35,817 nt of DNA from Acidaminococcaceae bacterium (GCA_944390935.1 CALXRU010000018.1:1-35817), one strand, 5' to 3'; shown: positions 1 to 8,389, counted from the stretch's first letter. Program-made: numbers and translations. The notes: generated from the letters alone by a model not told the origin.

Positions 1-64
1 GGGACTCGAACCCACGACCTCCGCCGTGACAGGGCGGCATTCTAACCAACTGAACCACCGGGCC
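1..64 (-). tRNA. tRNA-Asp (GTC), 3' end cut off by window
   Basis: The minus strand reads GGCCCGGTGGTTCAG, a D-loop with GGTTAGAATG, an anticodon stem-loop CCGCC-CTGTCAC-GGCGG with anticodon GTC (bases 28-30), then GAGGTCGTGG and the T-loop GGTTCGAGTCCC, where the window ends. The arrangement matches bacterial tRNA-Asp. Only the last ~12 bases (end of the T stem and acceptor 3' strand, CCA) are missing. A tRNA cluster may continue to the left. Confidence 0.95.
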
Positions 65-136
65 ATAAAAGCTACATATGCAATTATAGGTTATTTGCGT
101 CTTTCTGTCAAGCCTAAAAGTTAAATTTATTACAGT

Positions 137-802
137 TTATTTAAAATTAAGTAAAAAGCTTTCCAGCTTTTCGTCAAGCAAAGCCTCCAGCTGCGGCAGG
201 CTCTTGGCGTCAAAATCCGTAATATTGTCCGGCTTTAAGGCGTGCTTGGTTTCGGCAAAAAATTCATCGCGGAAGCGGTTATACAAAAACACCAGCTGGT
301 CGCCCGTGGCAAAATCCGTGTAATCCAAAAAAATCACGCTGCCGTTAATGTATTCTATCGCCTGCTCCGGGCGGATAAAAAGCTCAAAGCGCCCAATCTT
401 CTCCGGCAGCTTCTCGCCATAGCGCCATTCGGGCAGCCCCGTTTCTTCGATAATCACACCTAAATTATGGCTTGTGCGGATGTCGATATCATGCACCAGC
501 GCGGGCAGTTTATCCTTAACGTGCTCGGCAAAACGGTCGCGGCTGCGGAAGAAATACCTGATGTCGCGGTACTGGTGCAGCCCCGCCACTTTCACCGGCA
601 CGTAATCAAAAGTTTCGGACGTGTATGTTATGTCAAGGCGGCAGCGGATGGCGTCGTTGCGGTAGGACGCAATGTTCAGCACCAGCCCGTCGATGTCCCT
701 GTCCTGATGCAGCGTAAAGCCGTTAATCTCCGGCGGCAGCTCCTTTAAAAAGTCCCAGCCGTCCAGCGCCTCGCGGATTTCTTCTATACTCGGTTCGCTC
801 AT
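137..802 (-). CDS. Conserved-looking hypothetical protein, 221 aa
   Basis: I do not recognise the family. The protein is soluble, acidic, and has no signal peptide or membrane segment. The N-terminal half ends in an aromatic/basic stretch (RYFFRSRDRF, about residues 82-91). The C-terminal half contains a run of aromatic and acidic residues (YINGSVIFLDYTDF) and ends in an amphipathic leucine-rich helix. The ATG has a clear ribosome site (GGAGG, 5 bases upstream), and a TATAAT at 832-837 could be the -10 of its promoter. It follows the amidase gene in the same direction with a 37-base gap, so it may be transcribed with it. The codon use resembles that of the neighbours. Function unknown. Confidence 0.75.
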   Translation of the reverse strand: MSEPSIEEIREALDGWDFLKELPPEINGFTLHQDRDIDGLVLNIASYRNDAIRCRLDITYTSETFDYVPVKVAGLHQYRDIRYFFRSRDRFAEHVKDKLPALVHDIDIRTSHNLGVIIEETGLPEWRYGEKLPEKIGRFELFIRPEQAIEYINGSVIFLDYTDFATGDQLVFLYNRFRDEFFAETKHALKPDNITDFDAKSLPQLEALLDEKLESFLLNFK

Positions 803-839
803 AAAATCCTCCGTAAAAATAGTCTGCCCTTATTATACA

Positions 840-1430
840 CTATTTTGCCGCTTTGGTTAAGTCATAATCGCGCCGGCCGATAAACTGCCTGTACCACAGC
901 GCCTTGCCGCGGATAACATTGCCGCCCGGCATAAGCCCGCCAAAAAGCGGCCTGTCCGGCAGAAACCACAAATCCCAGCGTGTGTCCGGGTCGCCGCTGT
1001 GAGGGCCGTAACCATCAAACAGCGCCGCCTCGCAGTGCGTCGTAACGGTCAAAAGCTTAATTTCAAGACCCAGCACATGGGTCAGCACCGCAACGATTTT
1101 AGCCATCGCCTCAATTTGCAGCTGTGTCGGCGGTTCCTTGCCAAAATCCGTGTCGCTTCCGCGGATGGCGCTGGCGCCGTAAGCGCAGCACATGGCAATG
1201 CCGATGCTGCCGGTGTTGCGCCGCCAGGTGTGCGCCTTCTGCTCCGTAAAATCCTCGCAGGTAATGTACAGCTCGCCGTCACGGCCGATGTTGATGTGGT
1301 AATCGTCGTACACATCGGCGTAATGCCCTGCCGTCCAGTGCAGGTAGATGCGGTTTATTTTGCCGCGGCTGCGCGCCGCCACCTCCGCCAGGCGCTTGTA
1401 GTCAATTTCAATCGGGTTTACAACAATCAC
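840..1430 (-). CDS. N-acetylmuramoyl-L-alanine amidase (Amidase_2 / PGRP fold), no signal peptide
   Basis: This is probably a zinc amidase that cuts the bond between MurNAc and L-alanine of the peptide stem. It shows HWTAGHY at residues 31-37 (first zinc histidine), HINIGRDG, the AHTWRRNTGSIGIAMC block typical of Amidase_2, and near the C-terminus THCEAALFDGYGPHSGDPD, which supplies the remaining metal ligands. I chose the GTG at 1430: AGAGGAG lies 8 bases upstream, whereas the longer reading from 1490 has no ribosome site and its extra 20 residues are not part of the fold. The resulting 196-aa protein is a bare catalytic domain without export signal or wall-binding module, which is the organisation of phage endolysins. 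No holin or other phage gene is next to it. Family assignment is good; the phage link is inference. Confidence 0.85.
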   Translation of the reverse strand: MIVVNPIEIDYKRLAEVAARSRGKINRIYLHWTAGHYADVYDDYHINIGRDGELYITCEDFTEQKAHTWRRNTGSIGIAMCCAYGASAIRGSDTDFGKEPPTQLQIEAMAKIVAVLTHVLGLEIKLLTVTTHCEAALFDGYGPHSGDPDTRWDLWFLPDRPLFGGLMPGGNVIRGKALWYRQFIGRRDYDLTKAAK

Positions 1431-1647
1431 TTTAACAACTCCTCTCAGCCATATAAACGCCGCCGTGATAAAAAAATTAACCGCCGCCAAAATTTTTTGC
1501 GCATAATTTTTTAAGCCGGGTTAATTTTATCCGCAGTTAACCGTTTATGTGGGTGAGAGTTTCTTTTCTTTTCTCTTTTTTGCCTGTTTTTTCTCTTTAT
1601 CTTTTCTTTGCCGCCTTACGTTCAAACCTTGTTCAGCATAAGTTAAA

Positions 1648-1705
1648 AGATTATATATAATCTACCTTGTTCCCTGAACTGCTACCGTACGTTAGCAGTG
1701 TTAAC
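1648..1705. promoter_or_regulatory. Tandem palindromes in the amidase / porin intergenic region
   Basis: Two palindromes stand close together. AGATTATATATAATCT (1648-1663) is a perfect 16-bp palindrome. Bases 1678-1699 form a 22-bp palindrome with ACTGCTA and TAGCAGT arms around CGTACG and one mismatched pair. GTTAAC follows at 1700-1705. The first palindrome contains TATAAT in both directions; on the minus strand it has a weak -35 (TTCAGG) 17 bases upstream, so it could be the amidase promoter, giving a leader of about 210 bases. A run of almost pure pyrimidine (+ strand, about 1558-1613) lies in that leader. Operator function is inference. Confidence 0.4.
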
Positions 1706-1721
1706 AACCGTGCCCCGCAAA

Positions 1722-1757
1722 AACAAAGAGAGCAGCCCTAAAGCCGCTCTCTTTTTG
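1722..1757 (-). terminator. Rho-independent terminator of the SLH porin gene
   Basis: AAAGAGAGC (1725-1733) pairs with GCTCTCTTT (1746-1754), extended by an inner GC/GC pair. Runs of A on both sides give a U-tract in either direction. It lies 16 bases past the porin stop codon. Confidence 0.85.
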
Positions 1758-1773
1758 TAAAACTGTTTTCTTA

Positions 1774-2955
1774 TCAGAACATGAAGTACAGTTCGGAGAA
1801 GATGGTCTGTGCGTCTTCGTTAGAAGTCTGTGCTTCCATATCCCAGTAGTTAACCATGCCGACAATGTTCTTGGCAAAGGTGTAGCTTACGCCCACGTTC
1901 CAGCCTTTGTAGCCGTCAGCAAAGTATTCGGCATCGGTGGTCGGGTTAATGTAAGCGCTCGGGCTCTGGTCATAGTAGCCTGCGTGGATGCCGTAGCTGC
2001 CCGGAGTATCCGCTTCAGCGCCCTTCCATGCCAGGTCTGCCCACCAGCCGTCTTTACCGGCGTTAAAGTATTCTTTATCGCCGCGCATGTATTCGGCAGC
2101 AAGGGTAAAATCGCCAAAGCCGTAGCTTGCGCCGACGTTCCAGATCTCTTTATCCATGTTGGAATTGGTTTTAAAATAGCCAACGTAAGCGTCAACATCG
2201 CCCAGTGCTGCTTCCAAAGTGCCGATGTAAATTCTGTCGTCGCTGTGAAGCAGTACGCCTGCATCTTCGTCAACTTCTACGCTGTCGTAAGCTTTGCCCG
2301 CTGCCGCGGATACTTTAATCTTGTCGCCGTAGGATACTTTTGCCATATCCAAATTAGCATCAAGGATGTTGCCGCTGAAAGTTACTTCGTTGTAACGGCC
2401 TGCTACAACGTCCAGACCGCCGACGCGGCCTTCTACATAAGCACGGGCAAAGTCGATATCGTCATCGCCGGTTTCGTTGGTAAAGTCCTGATTATTTTCA
2501 AACATACCGGTGTAAGCCCAGTCCTCATTAATCTGGCCGTTTACCCACAGACGGGAACGCAAAATGCCTTCGTGGCCGTTTACGTCGCCGTCAACATCAC
2601 GGTAGGATGCGCGTACTTCGCCGGTAATTTTTACGTTGTCTGCTTTCTTTTCAAGGTTGGCTACACGCACGCCGAGGCTGTCCAGTTCGTCAGCAAATTC
2701 TGCCGCCAGTTTATCAACATTAGCGCCTTTCGCCATTGCTTTGGCAACAATCTGTGCCATTTCGTAGCGGGTCATCAGCTTATCGCCGCCGTAAGTGCCG
2801 TCGGGGTAACCGTCAACAACGCCTTCTGCCGCTAATTTATTAACAGCGTCATAAGCCCAGTGCCCTGCCGGCACATCGCTGAACGGGTTTGCGGCATAAG
2901 CGCTGGCAGTTACGCCCAGCGCCATAGCCATTGCCAAAACTAAAGATTTTTTCAT
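1774..2955 (-). CDS. SLH-domain outer-membrane porin (OmpM-like)
   Basis: This is a general outer-membrane porin that also tethers the outer membrane to the cell wall, as known for OmpM/Mep45 of Negativicutes. Residues 1-21 form a signal peptide ending ASAYA. One SLH domain follows at about 24-75 (FSDVPAGHWAYDAVNKLA, DGYPDGTYGGDKLMTRYEMA), then a short coiled-coil stalk at 76-105 (LDSLGVRVANLEKK). Residues from about 108 to the end alternate as in a beta barrel and finish SELYFMF, with the terminal Phe used by the BAM machinery. The second ATG (2955) was chosen because AGGAGG sits 7 bases upstream; the earlier in-frame starts are badly placed. It is monocistronic, with its own strong promoter and terminator, as expected for a very abundant protein. 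Confidence 0.93.
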   Translation of the reverse strand: MKKSLVLAMAMALGVTASAYAANPFSDVPAGHWAYDAVNKLAAEGVVDGYPDGTYGGDKLMTRYEMAQIVAKAMAKGANVDKLAAEFADELDSLGVRVANLEKKADNVKITGEVRASYRDVDGDVNGHEGILRSRLWVNGQINEDWAYTGMFENNQDFTNETGDDDIDFARAYVEGRVGGLDVVAGRYNEVTFSGNILDANLDMAKVSYGDKIKVSAAAGKAYDSVEVDEDAGVLLHSDDRIYIGTLEAALGDVDAYVGYFKTNSNMDKEIWNVGASYGFGDFTLAAEYMRGDKEYFNAGKDGWWADLAWKGAEADTPGSYGIHAGYYDQSPSAYINPTTDAEYFADGYKGWNVGVSYTFAKNIVGMVNYWDMEAQTSNEDAQTIFSELYFMF

Positions 2956-3059
2956 CATGATACCTCCTAAACTTTCGCCGCCTGCCAAACTTCTAACACG
3001 AGTTGCCTTGTTTCCTCTGTTATCCGTTTGGTAGTTGCAGCTTATCTAATACATTAGTT

Positions 3060-3088
3060 AGTATACGCTAACTTTTGTGTTTTGGCAA
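3060..3088 (-). promoter_or_regulatory. Sigma-A type promoter of the SLH porin
   Basis: On the minus strand TTGCCA (-35), a 17-base spacer and TATACT (-10) precede the gene, giving a leader of about 95 bases. The leader contains ACTAACTAATGTATTAG, an A/T-rich direct-repeat stretch that may be a regulatory or stability element. Confidence 0.75.
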
Positions 3089-3226
3089 GCACTTTTTGAA
3101 TTTTTATAATTAAAAGATTAAGGAAACGTAAATTTTGCTCATTATTCAATCGCAAAATTTGCGTAACTTCGCTGTCACAATTATTGACTTCGTTTGCAAC
3201 TCGTCACTAATTGGCGACTCAGTAAT

Positions 3227-3252
3227 AAAGCCGGATTTTTACATCCGGCTTT
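3227..3252 (-). terminator. Terminator after glmS
   Basis: A perfect 10-bp stem AAAGCCGGAT / ATCCGGCTTT with a 6-base loop lies 12 bases past the glmS stop. The U-tract on the minus strand is short (CTTTATT). Confidence 0.75.
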
Positions 3253-3264
3253 GGTAAATACTAA

Positions 3265-5094
3265 TTATTCAACTGTTACGGATTTGGCAAGGTTACGCGG
3301 TTTGTCCACGTCGCAGCCGCGGGTAAGAGCTGCGTAGTAAGCGAGTAACTGCAAAGGCAGTACCGCCAGCAGCGGTGCCAGTTCCTTGCCCGCACGCGGA
3401 ATGTAAATAACGTGGTCGGCGTATTTGGCAATGCTGTCGTCGCCTTCCAGCGCAATGGCAATAACCATCGCTTCACGCGCTTTTACTTCCTGCAAATTGC
3501 TTACGGTCTTGTCGTAAACATCTTCCTGCGTTGCCAGCACAATTACGGGCACGCCTTCAACAATCAGCGCCAGCGTGCCGTGTTTCAGCTCGCCTGCTGC
3601 ATACGCTTCGGCGTGAATGTAGCTGATTTCTTTCAGTTTCAGCGCGCCTTCAAGGGCAACGGCGTAGTCAAGGCTGCGTCCAAGGAAGAACGCATCAAGG
3701 CAGCTGCCGTAGTTGCGGGCAAACACTTTAATCTGGTCAACATTTTCCAGCATATCGTGCAGGTGTTCCGGCACTTTGTGCAAACCTTCCGCCAGTTCTG
3801 CGGCTTTCGCATCGCTAAGCGTCCCGCGTAAGCGGCCAACATAAACGGCAAGCATAAGCATTACCAAAAGCTGCGTGGTGTAAGCCTTGGTAGAAGCTAC
3901 TGCAATTTCAGGGCCTGCATAGGTGTAAACAACCTGGTCCGCCTCGCGCGCGATGGAAGAACCAACCACATTGGTAACTGCCAGAGTGCGGCTGCCAAGG
4001 CGTTTTGCTTCTTTCAAAGCTGCCAAAGTATCAATGGTTTCGCCGCTCTGGCTGATAACGATGGTCAGGCAGTTGGCGTCAACAATCGGATTGCGGTAAC
4101 GGAACTCGCTGGCGATGTCCACTTCAACAGGGATGCGCGCCAGATTTTCCAGATAGCATTTGCCGACGATACCGGCATGGTAAGCCGTGCCGCAGGCTAC
4201 GATAAAGATTTTGCTGATGCCGGTAAAGTCCTCGGCAGTCCAGCCCAGCTCGGCAAAGTTGATTTCGGTGCCGTTTTCAGCGAGGCGGCCGCGCATGGTG
4301 TCTTTAATGGCTTTCGGCTGTTCATAAATTTCTTTCAGCATAAAATGCTCAAACCCGCCTTTTTCGGCAGCTTCGGCATTCCAGTTAACTTCAAATACTT
4401 TTTTGGTAATCGGCGTGCCGTTAATGTCCTGCACCCAGACGCCATCCTTGGTAACGGTGGCAATTTCGCCATCGCTCATAATGTAGGTGCGGCGCGTTTT
4501 GGCAATAATCGCCGGAATATCGGACGCGATAAAGTTTTCGCCTTCGCCCAGACCGATGATGAGCGGATTGTCCTTTTTGGTGCAAATGAGTTTATCAGGC
4601 TCGGCCTTGCACATAAATACCAAACTGTAAGAGCCTTCGATAACCCTTAAAACTTTTTTAACGGCTTCTTCCATGTCGCCGTCGTAAAAATCGGCAAACA
4701 GATGAGCCACAATTTCCGTATCGGTGTCGGAAGCAAACTTCTGCCCTTTGGCGATAAGCTGCTCCTTCAGCATCAGATAGTTTTCGATAATGCCGTTGTG
4801 TACGACAACAAAATCGCCGCTTTCGTCCGTATGCGGATGCGAGTTGCGGTCGCTCGGGCGGCCGTGCGTAGCCCAGCGCGTATGGCCGATGCCCATGCAG
4901 CCTTCCGGCATTCTACCTTCCAGCTTCTGGCGCAGCGCGTCAAGGCGTCCCACGCATTTTTCCACGCGGATGCCGTCTTTTTCGTAAACGGCGATACCGG
5001 CGGAATCATAACCGCGGTACTCCAGCTTGCTCATGCCGTGCAGCAAAAAGGGCGCTGCCTGTGCGTTGCCTACGTAACCAACAATACCACACAT
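3265..5094 (-). CDS. glmS: Glutamine--fructose-6-phosphate aminotransferase (isomerizing)
   Basis: The enzyme makes glucosamine-6-phosphate from fructose-6-phosphate and glutamine, the first committed step towards UDP-GlcNAc. The 609-aa length is normal. The protein begins MCGIVGYVG with the N-terminal nucleophile Cys2; the glutaminase domain includes GHTRWATHG and HNGIIENY. After about residue 240 two SIS sugar-isomerase domains follow (CGTAYHAG, SQSGETIDT, STKAYTTQ), ending with the conserved PRNLAKSVTVE. AGGAGG stands 8 bases before the ATG. A glmS ribozyme occupies the leader, so expression should fall when glucosamine-6-phosphate accumulates. The gene follows glmM but has its own promoter. 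Confidence 0.98.
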   Translation of the reverse strand: MCGIVGYVGNAQAAPFLLHGMSKLEYRGYDSAGIAVYEKDGIRVEKCVGRLDALRQKLEGRMPEGCMGIGHTRWATHGRPSDRNSHPHTDESGDFVVVHNGIIENYLMLKEQLIAKGQKFASDTDTEIVAHLFADFYDGDMEEAVKKVLRVIEGSYSLVFMCKAEPDKLICTKKDNPLIIGLGEGENFIASDIPAIIAKTRRTYIMSDGEIATVTKDGVWVQDINGTPITKKVFEVNWNAEAAEKGGFEHFMLKEIYEQPKAIKDTMRGRLAENGTEINFAELGWTAEDFTGISKIFIVACGTAYHAGIVGKCYLENLARIPVEVDIASEFRYRNPIVDANCLTIVISQSGETIDTLAALKEAKRLGSRTLAVTNVVGSSIAREADQVVYTYAGPEIAVASTKAYTTQLLVMLMLAVYVGRLRGTLSDAKAAELAEGLHKVPEHLHDMLENVDQIKVFARNYGSCLDAFFLGRSLDYAVALEGALKLKEISYIHAEAYAAGELKHGTLALIVEGVPVIVLATQEDVYDKTVSNLQEVKAREAMVIAIALEGDDSIAKYADHVIYIPRAGKELAPLLAVLPLQLLAYYAALTRGCDVDKPRNLAKSVTVE

Positions 5095-5127
5095 ATATAA
5101 ATCCTCCTAAAGGTTATTTGCCAGTTC

Positions 5128-5262
5128 TGCCGCAGCTGTTTTGTCCCCCATGTTGCCACGGGGCTTTGTCAGTCTGCTTACGGCCTGCAGCCGGCCGGGA
5201 GGCACCCGCTGACTTCTCGATAAACCTCCGCCTCGTCTGCCGCTGTGGCGGCACATGCGCTT
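5128..5262 (-). ncRNA. glmS self-cleaving ribozyme / riboswitch
   Basis: The minus-strand leader matches the glmS ribozyme core. It has the cleavage site A|GCGC (between 5261 and 5260), a P2 hairpin GCCGC-CACA-GCGGC, and the conserved strings GACGAGGCGGAGGTTTATCGA (read in two halves, GACGAGGCGGAG and GTTTATCGA) and GCGGGTGCCTCCCGGC. GGCCGTAA of P3/P3.1 follows, then a P4 arm closed by GCAG/CTGC with an inner CCCC..GGGG hairpin. In other Firmicutes glucosamine-6-phosphate is the cofactor for cleavage, and the new 5' hydroxyl end destabilises the mRNA. The 3' limit is approximate; the ribosome site lies about 20 bases downstream. Confidence 0.95.
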
Positions 5263-5323
5263 GAAATATACATTTTGTGCCGCACAGGCCTGGCTGTCCC
5301 ATGCGGCACCATTGCATCAATTT

Positions 5324-5352
5324 ATTTTACTATATTTTTACATTGCGGTCAA
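5324..5352 (-). promoter_or_regulatory. Promoter of the glmS ribozyme-glmS transcript
   Basis: TTGACC (-35), a 17-base spacer and TAAAAT (-10) lie just past the glmM stop codon. Between this promoter and the ribozyme (5280-5308) is a stable hairpin with arms GTGCCGCA and TGCGGCAC. Together these suggest that glmS can be transcribed independently of the cdaA-glmM operon. Confidence 0.7.
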
Positions 5353-5359
5353 TGTTAAA

Positions 5360-6700
5360 TCAGCCTAACTCGCGGGTAACAACCTCGCCAATAGCGCCGA
5401 CGATGTTCTCCAGGCGCTCCTGCACGGGGCCTTCCGCCATAATGCGGATTAACGGCTCGGTGCCGGATGCGCGCACAAGGATTTGCCCGTTGTCGCCCAG
5501 CTCGTCCTGATATTTTTTGATTACTTCTTTAATGGCTTCGTTGTCTTCCCAGCCGTATTTATCCTTAACGCGCACGTTAAGCAAAATCTGCGGGAATTTG
5601 GTCATCAGCGCGCCCAGCTCGGACAGGCGTTTGTTGTTTTTAACCATTGCTCCCAAAAGCTGTACCGCCGTTAAAATGCCGTCGCCGGTTTTGGCGTATT
5701 TGCTGAAAATAATGTGCCCGCTCTGCTCGCCGCCGATGCTGTAACCGCCGCGCAGCATTTCTTCCAGCACGTAACGGTCGCCGACATTGGTTTTTACGCA
5801 GCGTCCGCCGTGTTCGGCCATCGCCTTATGCAGGCCCACATTGCTCATAACGGTCGTTACCAGCACATTGTCGTGCAGCTCTTTCTTCTTCATCAGCTCC
5901 AAAGCGCAGATAAGCATAATCTGGTCGCCGTCCAGCGCTTTGCCGTTTTCGTCAACTGCTAAGCAGCGGTCGGCGTCGCCGTCGTTGGCAATGCCCACGT
6001 CAGCGCCTTCTTCCAGCACTTTGGCCTGCAAAGCTTCAAGGTGCGTACTGCCGCAGCCATTGTTAATGTTAATCCCGTTAGGGTTATTAAAAATGGTAAT
6101 AACCTGCGCGCCCAAAGTACGTAAAATTACCGGCGCAATCAGGCTGTTCGCGCCGTTGGAGCAGTCCATGACAACCTTTAAACCGTTCAGCTTGGTCGGT
6201 GCACTGGCAATGATGTGGTCGATGTACAGCTTGTCCATTTCGCCTTCGTTAATCACGCGTCCGACGGAAGAACCGCGCGGGTTTTTGCTGCTGTCGTGTT
6301 CGGCGGCAACCATTGCTTCAATCTCGTCCTCAACGGCGTCAGGCAGCTTGTGCCCCGTCTGCGAGAAGAATTTAATGCCGTTGTCCTCAAACGGGTTATG
6401 CGAAGCGGAAATTACAGCACCCGCATTGGCGTGCAGTTTGCTGGTTAAGTACGAAACAGCCGGCGTCGGGATAACGCCCAAAAGATGCGCATCGCCGCCC
6501 GCAGAGCAGATGCCAGCAGCCAGAGCAGCCTCCAGCATCGTGCCGCTTAAACGGGTATCGCGCCCGATGATGATTTTAGGGTTGCGCGTTTCCCTGCCGA
6601 AGTAGGAAGCAGCCGCGCGCCCCAGCTTAAACGCCAGCTCCGGGGTCAGCTCCACGTTAGCCACGCCGCGGACGCCGTCAGTACCAAATAAACGAGCCAT
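5360..6700 (-). CDS. glmM: Phosphoglucosamine mutase
   Basis: The enzyme interconverts glucosamine-6-phosphate and glucosamine-1-phosphate, the step after GlmS. The length of 446 aa is typical. The start MARLFGTDGVRG is characteristic. The phosphoserine loop SASHNP is at residues 98-103 (Ser100), the metal loop DGDAD at 240-244, the sugar loop GGEQSGH around 325, and the phosphate-binding RASGTEPLIRIM near the C-terminus. The ATG has GGAGG 8 bases upstream. It is the last gene of the cdaA operon, 79 bases after the dehydrogenase gene. In Bacillus, Lactococcus and Listeria, GlmM binds CdaA and restrains c-di-AMP synthesis; the conserved linkage here suggests the same, which is inference. Confidence 0.97.
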   Translation of the reverse strand: MARLFGTDGVRGVANVELTPELAFKLGRAAASYFGRETRNPKIIIGRDTRLSGTMLEAALAAGICSAGGDAHLLGVIPTPAVSYLTSKLHANAGAVISASHNPFEDNGIKFFSQTGHKLPDAVEDEIEAMVAAEHDSSKNPRGSSVGRVINEGEMDKLYIDHIIASAPTKLNGLKVVMDCSNGANSLIAPVILRTLGAQVITIFNNPNGININNGCGSTHLEALQAKVLEEGADVGIANDGDADRCLAVDENGKALDGDQIMLICALELMKKKELHDNVLVTTVMSNVGLHKAMAEHGGRCVKTNVGDRYVLEEMLRGGYSIGGEQSGHIIFSKYAKTGDGILTAVQLLGAMVKNNKRLSELGALMTKFPQILLNVRVKDKYGWEDNEAIKEVIKKYQDELGDNGQILVRASGTEPLIRIMAEGPVQERLENIVGAIGEVVTRELG

Positions 6701-6779
6701 TATAAAAACCTCCAGTATATGTAAAGTTTAAATCAATTTGCCGCAAGTATTATAGCAGGCTTTCGCCGATTTAGCAATA

Positions 6780-8378
6780 TCAAAAGGGTGCAAAGCGCGC
6801 CATAACCGCACGCGCCACGTGATAACCGTCCAGCGCCGCGCTCATGATGCCGCCCGCGTAGCCAGCACCTTCGCCGCAGGGGTACAAACCCTTGTGCGAT
6901 ACGGACTGTTTATCGTCGCCGCGCATAATACGCAGAGGCGCGCTGGTGCGTGTTTCCACGCCTGTTAAAAGTGCGCCGCCGTCGTCAAAACCGGTTAAAC
7001 GCTGCCCAAAGGCCTGTATGCCGCCGCGCAGGGTTGATGTTACGTATTCCGGCAGCACGGCGTTTAAATCGCATGCTTTTATACCGGGGCGGCAGCTTGG
7101 GTTCACAAGGCTTTCCACGCTCGGCGCTGTGCCGTCCAGAAAAGTTTTAAAATTCTGCGCCGGCGCGTAATAATTACCGCCGCCAGCTTTAAACGCCAAA
7201 CGCTCCCACCTGCGCTGAAACTCCACGCCATCGAGTACGTTATGCCCAAAATCGTCCGGCGTTACGTTAACCACCAAAGCACTGTTGGCAATACCGCTGT
7301 CGCGCTTGTACATGCTCATGCCGTTAACAACCACGCCGCCCGTTTCGCTGGCAGCGCCAACCACCTGCCCGCCGGGGCACATGCAAAACGAATACGCCGT
7401 GCGGCTGCTGTCCGGGCGGTGCCACACAACAGCGTAATCCGCCGCGCCAAGTTTGGCGTGCCCCGCAAAACTGCCGTACTGCGCACGGTCAATCAGTTCC
7501 TGCGGGTGTTCAATGCGCACGCCAATGGCAAAAGACTTCGCCTCCACGGCGATTTTATGCTGCGCCAGCACTTCGTAAGTATCGCGCGCACTGTGCCCGC
7601 ACGCCAAAATAACAGCCGGTGCGTAAATCTTTTCGCCCGTCTGCGTAATTACGCCCTTAACGGCGTTGTCTTCAATAATAAAATCAGCAACGCGCGTTTC
7701 AAAACGGATTTCACCGCCCAGCTCACAAATCATTTTATTTAAACCGGCCACCATGGCACGCAGCTTGTCCGTACCGACGTGAGGCTTCTGCTCCCACAGG
7801 ATTTCCTCCGGCGCACCGGCCTGTACAAACAGTTTTAAAATATCGTTCATCACGGGGTCGTTAACGCGCGTCGTCAGCTTGCCGTCGCTGAAGGTGCCTG
7901 CGCCGCCCTCGCCAAACTGCACATTGCTGTCGGGGTTAAACTCGCCACGCTGCCAAAAACGCTGCACGTCATCAACGCGTGCGGCTATTTTTTTACCGCG
8001 TTCCAATAAAAGCGGCTTGTAGCCGTAACGTGCCAGTTCCAAAGCGGCAACCAGCCCCGCAGGCCCCGCGCCGATAACAACCGGGCGTTCGGTAATCTTC
8101 TCCTCGCCCATTTCCGGCGGCGCTGCTTTTTCTTCCTTAAAGCGCGTAACATCCTTATCACACAGCAGGCGGTTTACAAGGCGTGCCGGTGCGTCCAGCT
8201 CCGCCAGCAGGTGGTAGTTGATGACGATGTTGCTCTTGCGCCTGGCATCCACCGCGCGGCGCAAAACGCGCACCTTGCCCAAATCCTGCTTTTTAACACC
8301 CAGCTTGCGGGCAGCGGCTTCTTTCAGCGTCTGCTCGCCTGTCAGGCTAATCCTTACATTGTTTATCCTTAAAAGCAT
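6780..8378 (-). CDS. NAD(P)/FAD-dependent dehydrogenase (COG2509 type)
   Basis: The protein is a predicted flavoprotein of unknown substrate. Residues 1-75 form the small RNA-binding-like N-terminal domain seen in this family (KKQDLGKVRVLRRAVDARRK). A Rossmann FAD site follows (VVIGAGPAGLVAALELARYG, GAGPAG at 103-108), then NVQFGEGGAGTFSDGKLTTR and, at the C-terminus, GLYPCGEGAGYAGGIMSAALDG, which closes over FAD. GGAG stands 6 bases before the ATG. It sits between cdaR (11-base gap) and glmM, inside the otherwise standard cdaA-cdaR-glmM operon. Family members are common in anaerobic Firmicutes, but I know of no established reaction. The family call is firm, the role open. Confidence 0.9.
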   Translation of the reverse strand: MLLRINNVRISLTGEQTLKEAAARKLGVKKQDLGKVRVLRRAVDARRKSNIVINYHLLAELDAPARLVNRLLCDKDVTRFKEEKAAPPEMGEEKITERPVVIGAGPAGLVAALELARYGYKPLLLERGKKIAARVDDVQRFWQRGEFNPDSNVQFGEGGAGTFSDGKLTTRVNDPVMNDILKLFVQAGAPEEILWEQKPHVGTDKLRAMVAGLNKMICELGGEIRFETRVADFIIEDNAVKGVITQTGEKIYAPAVILACGHSARDTYEVLAQHKIAVEAKSFAIGVRIEHPQELIDRAQYGSFAGHAKLGAADYAVVWHRPDSSRTAYSFCMCPGGQVVGAASETGGVVVNGMSMYKRDSGIANSALVVNVTPDDFGHNVLDGVEFQRRWERLAFKAGGGNYYAPAQNFKTFLDGTAPSVESLVNPSCRPGIKACDLNAVLPEYVTSTLRGGIQAFGQRLTGFDDGGALLTGVETRTSAPLRIMRGDDKQSVSHKGLYPCGEGAGYAGGIMSAALDGYHVARAVMARFAPF

Positions 8379-8389
8379 TTATCTCTCCG

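Noticed and set aside
1445..1504. Possible 19-residue basic leader peptide (MRKKFWRRLIFLSRRRLYG) before the amidase
   Set aside because: It ends at the amidase ribosome site, which is suggestive of coupling, but it has no ribosome site of its own and is too short to judge.
5280..5308. Hairpin upstream of the glmS ribozyme as glmM terminator
   Set aside because: The stem is strong but is followed by CAAAATG rather than a T-run, and it lies downstream of the glmS promoter.
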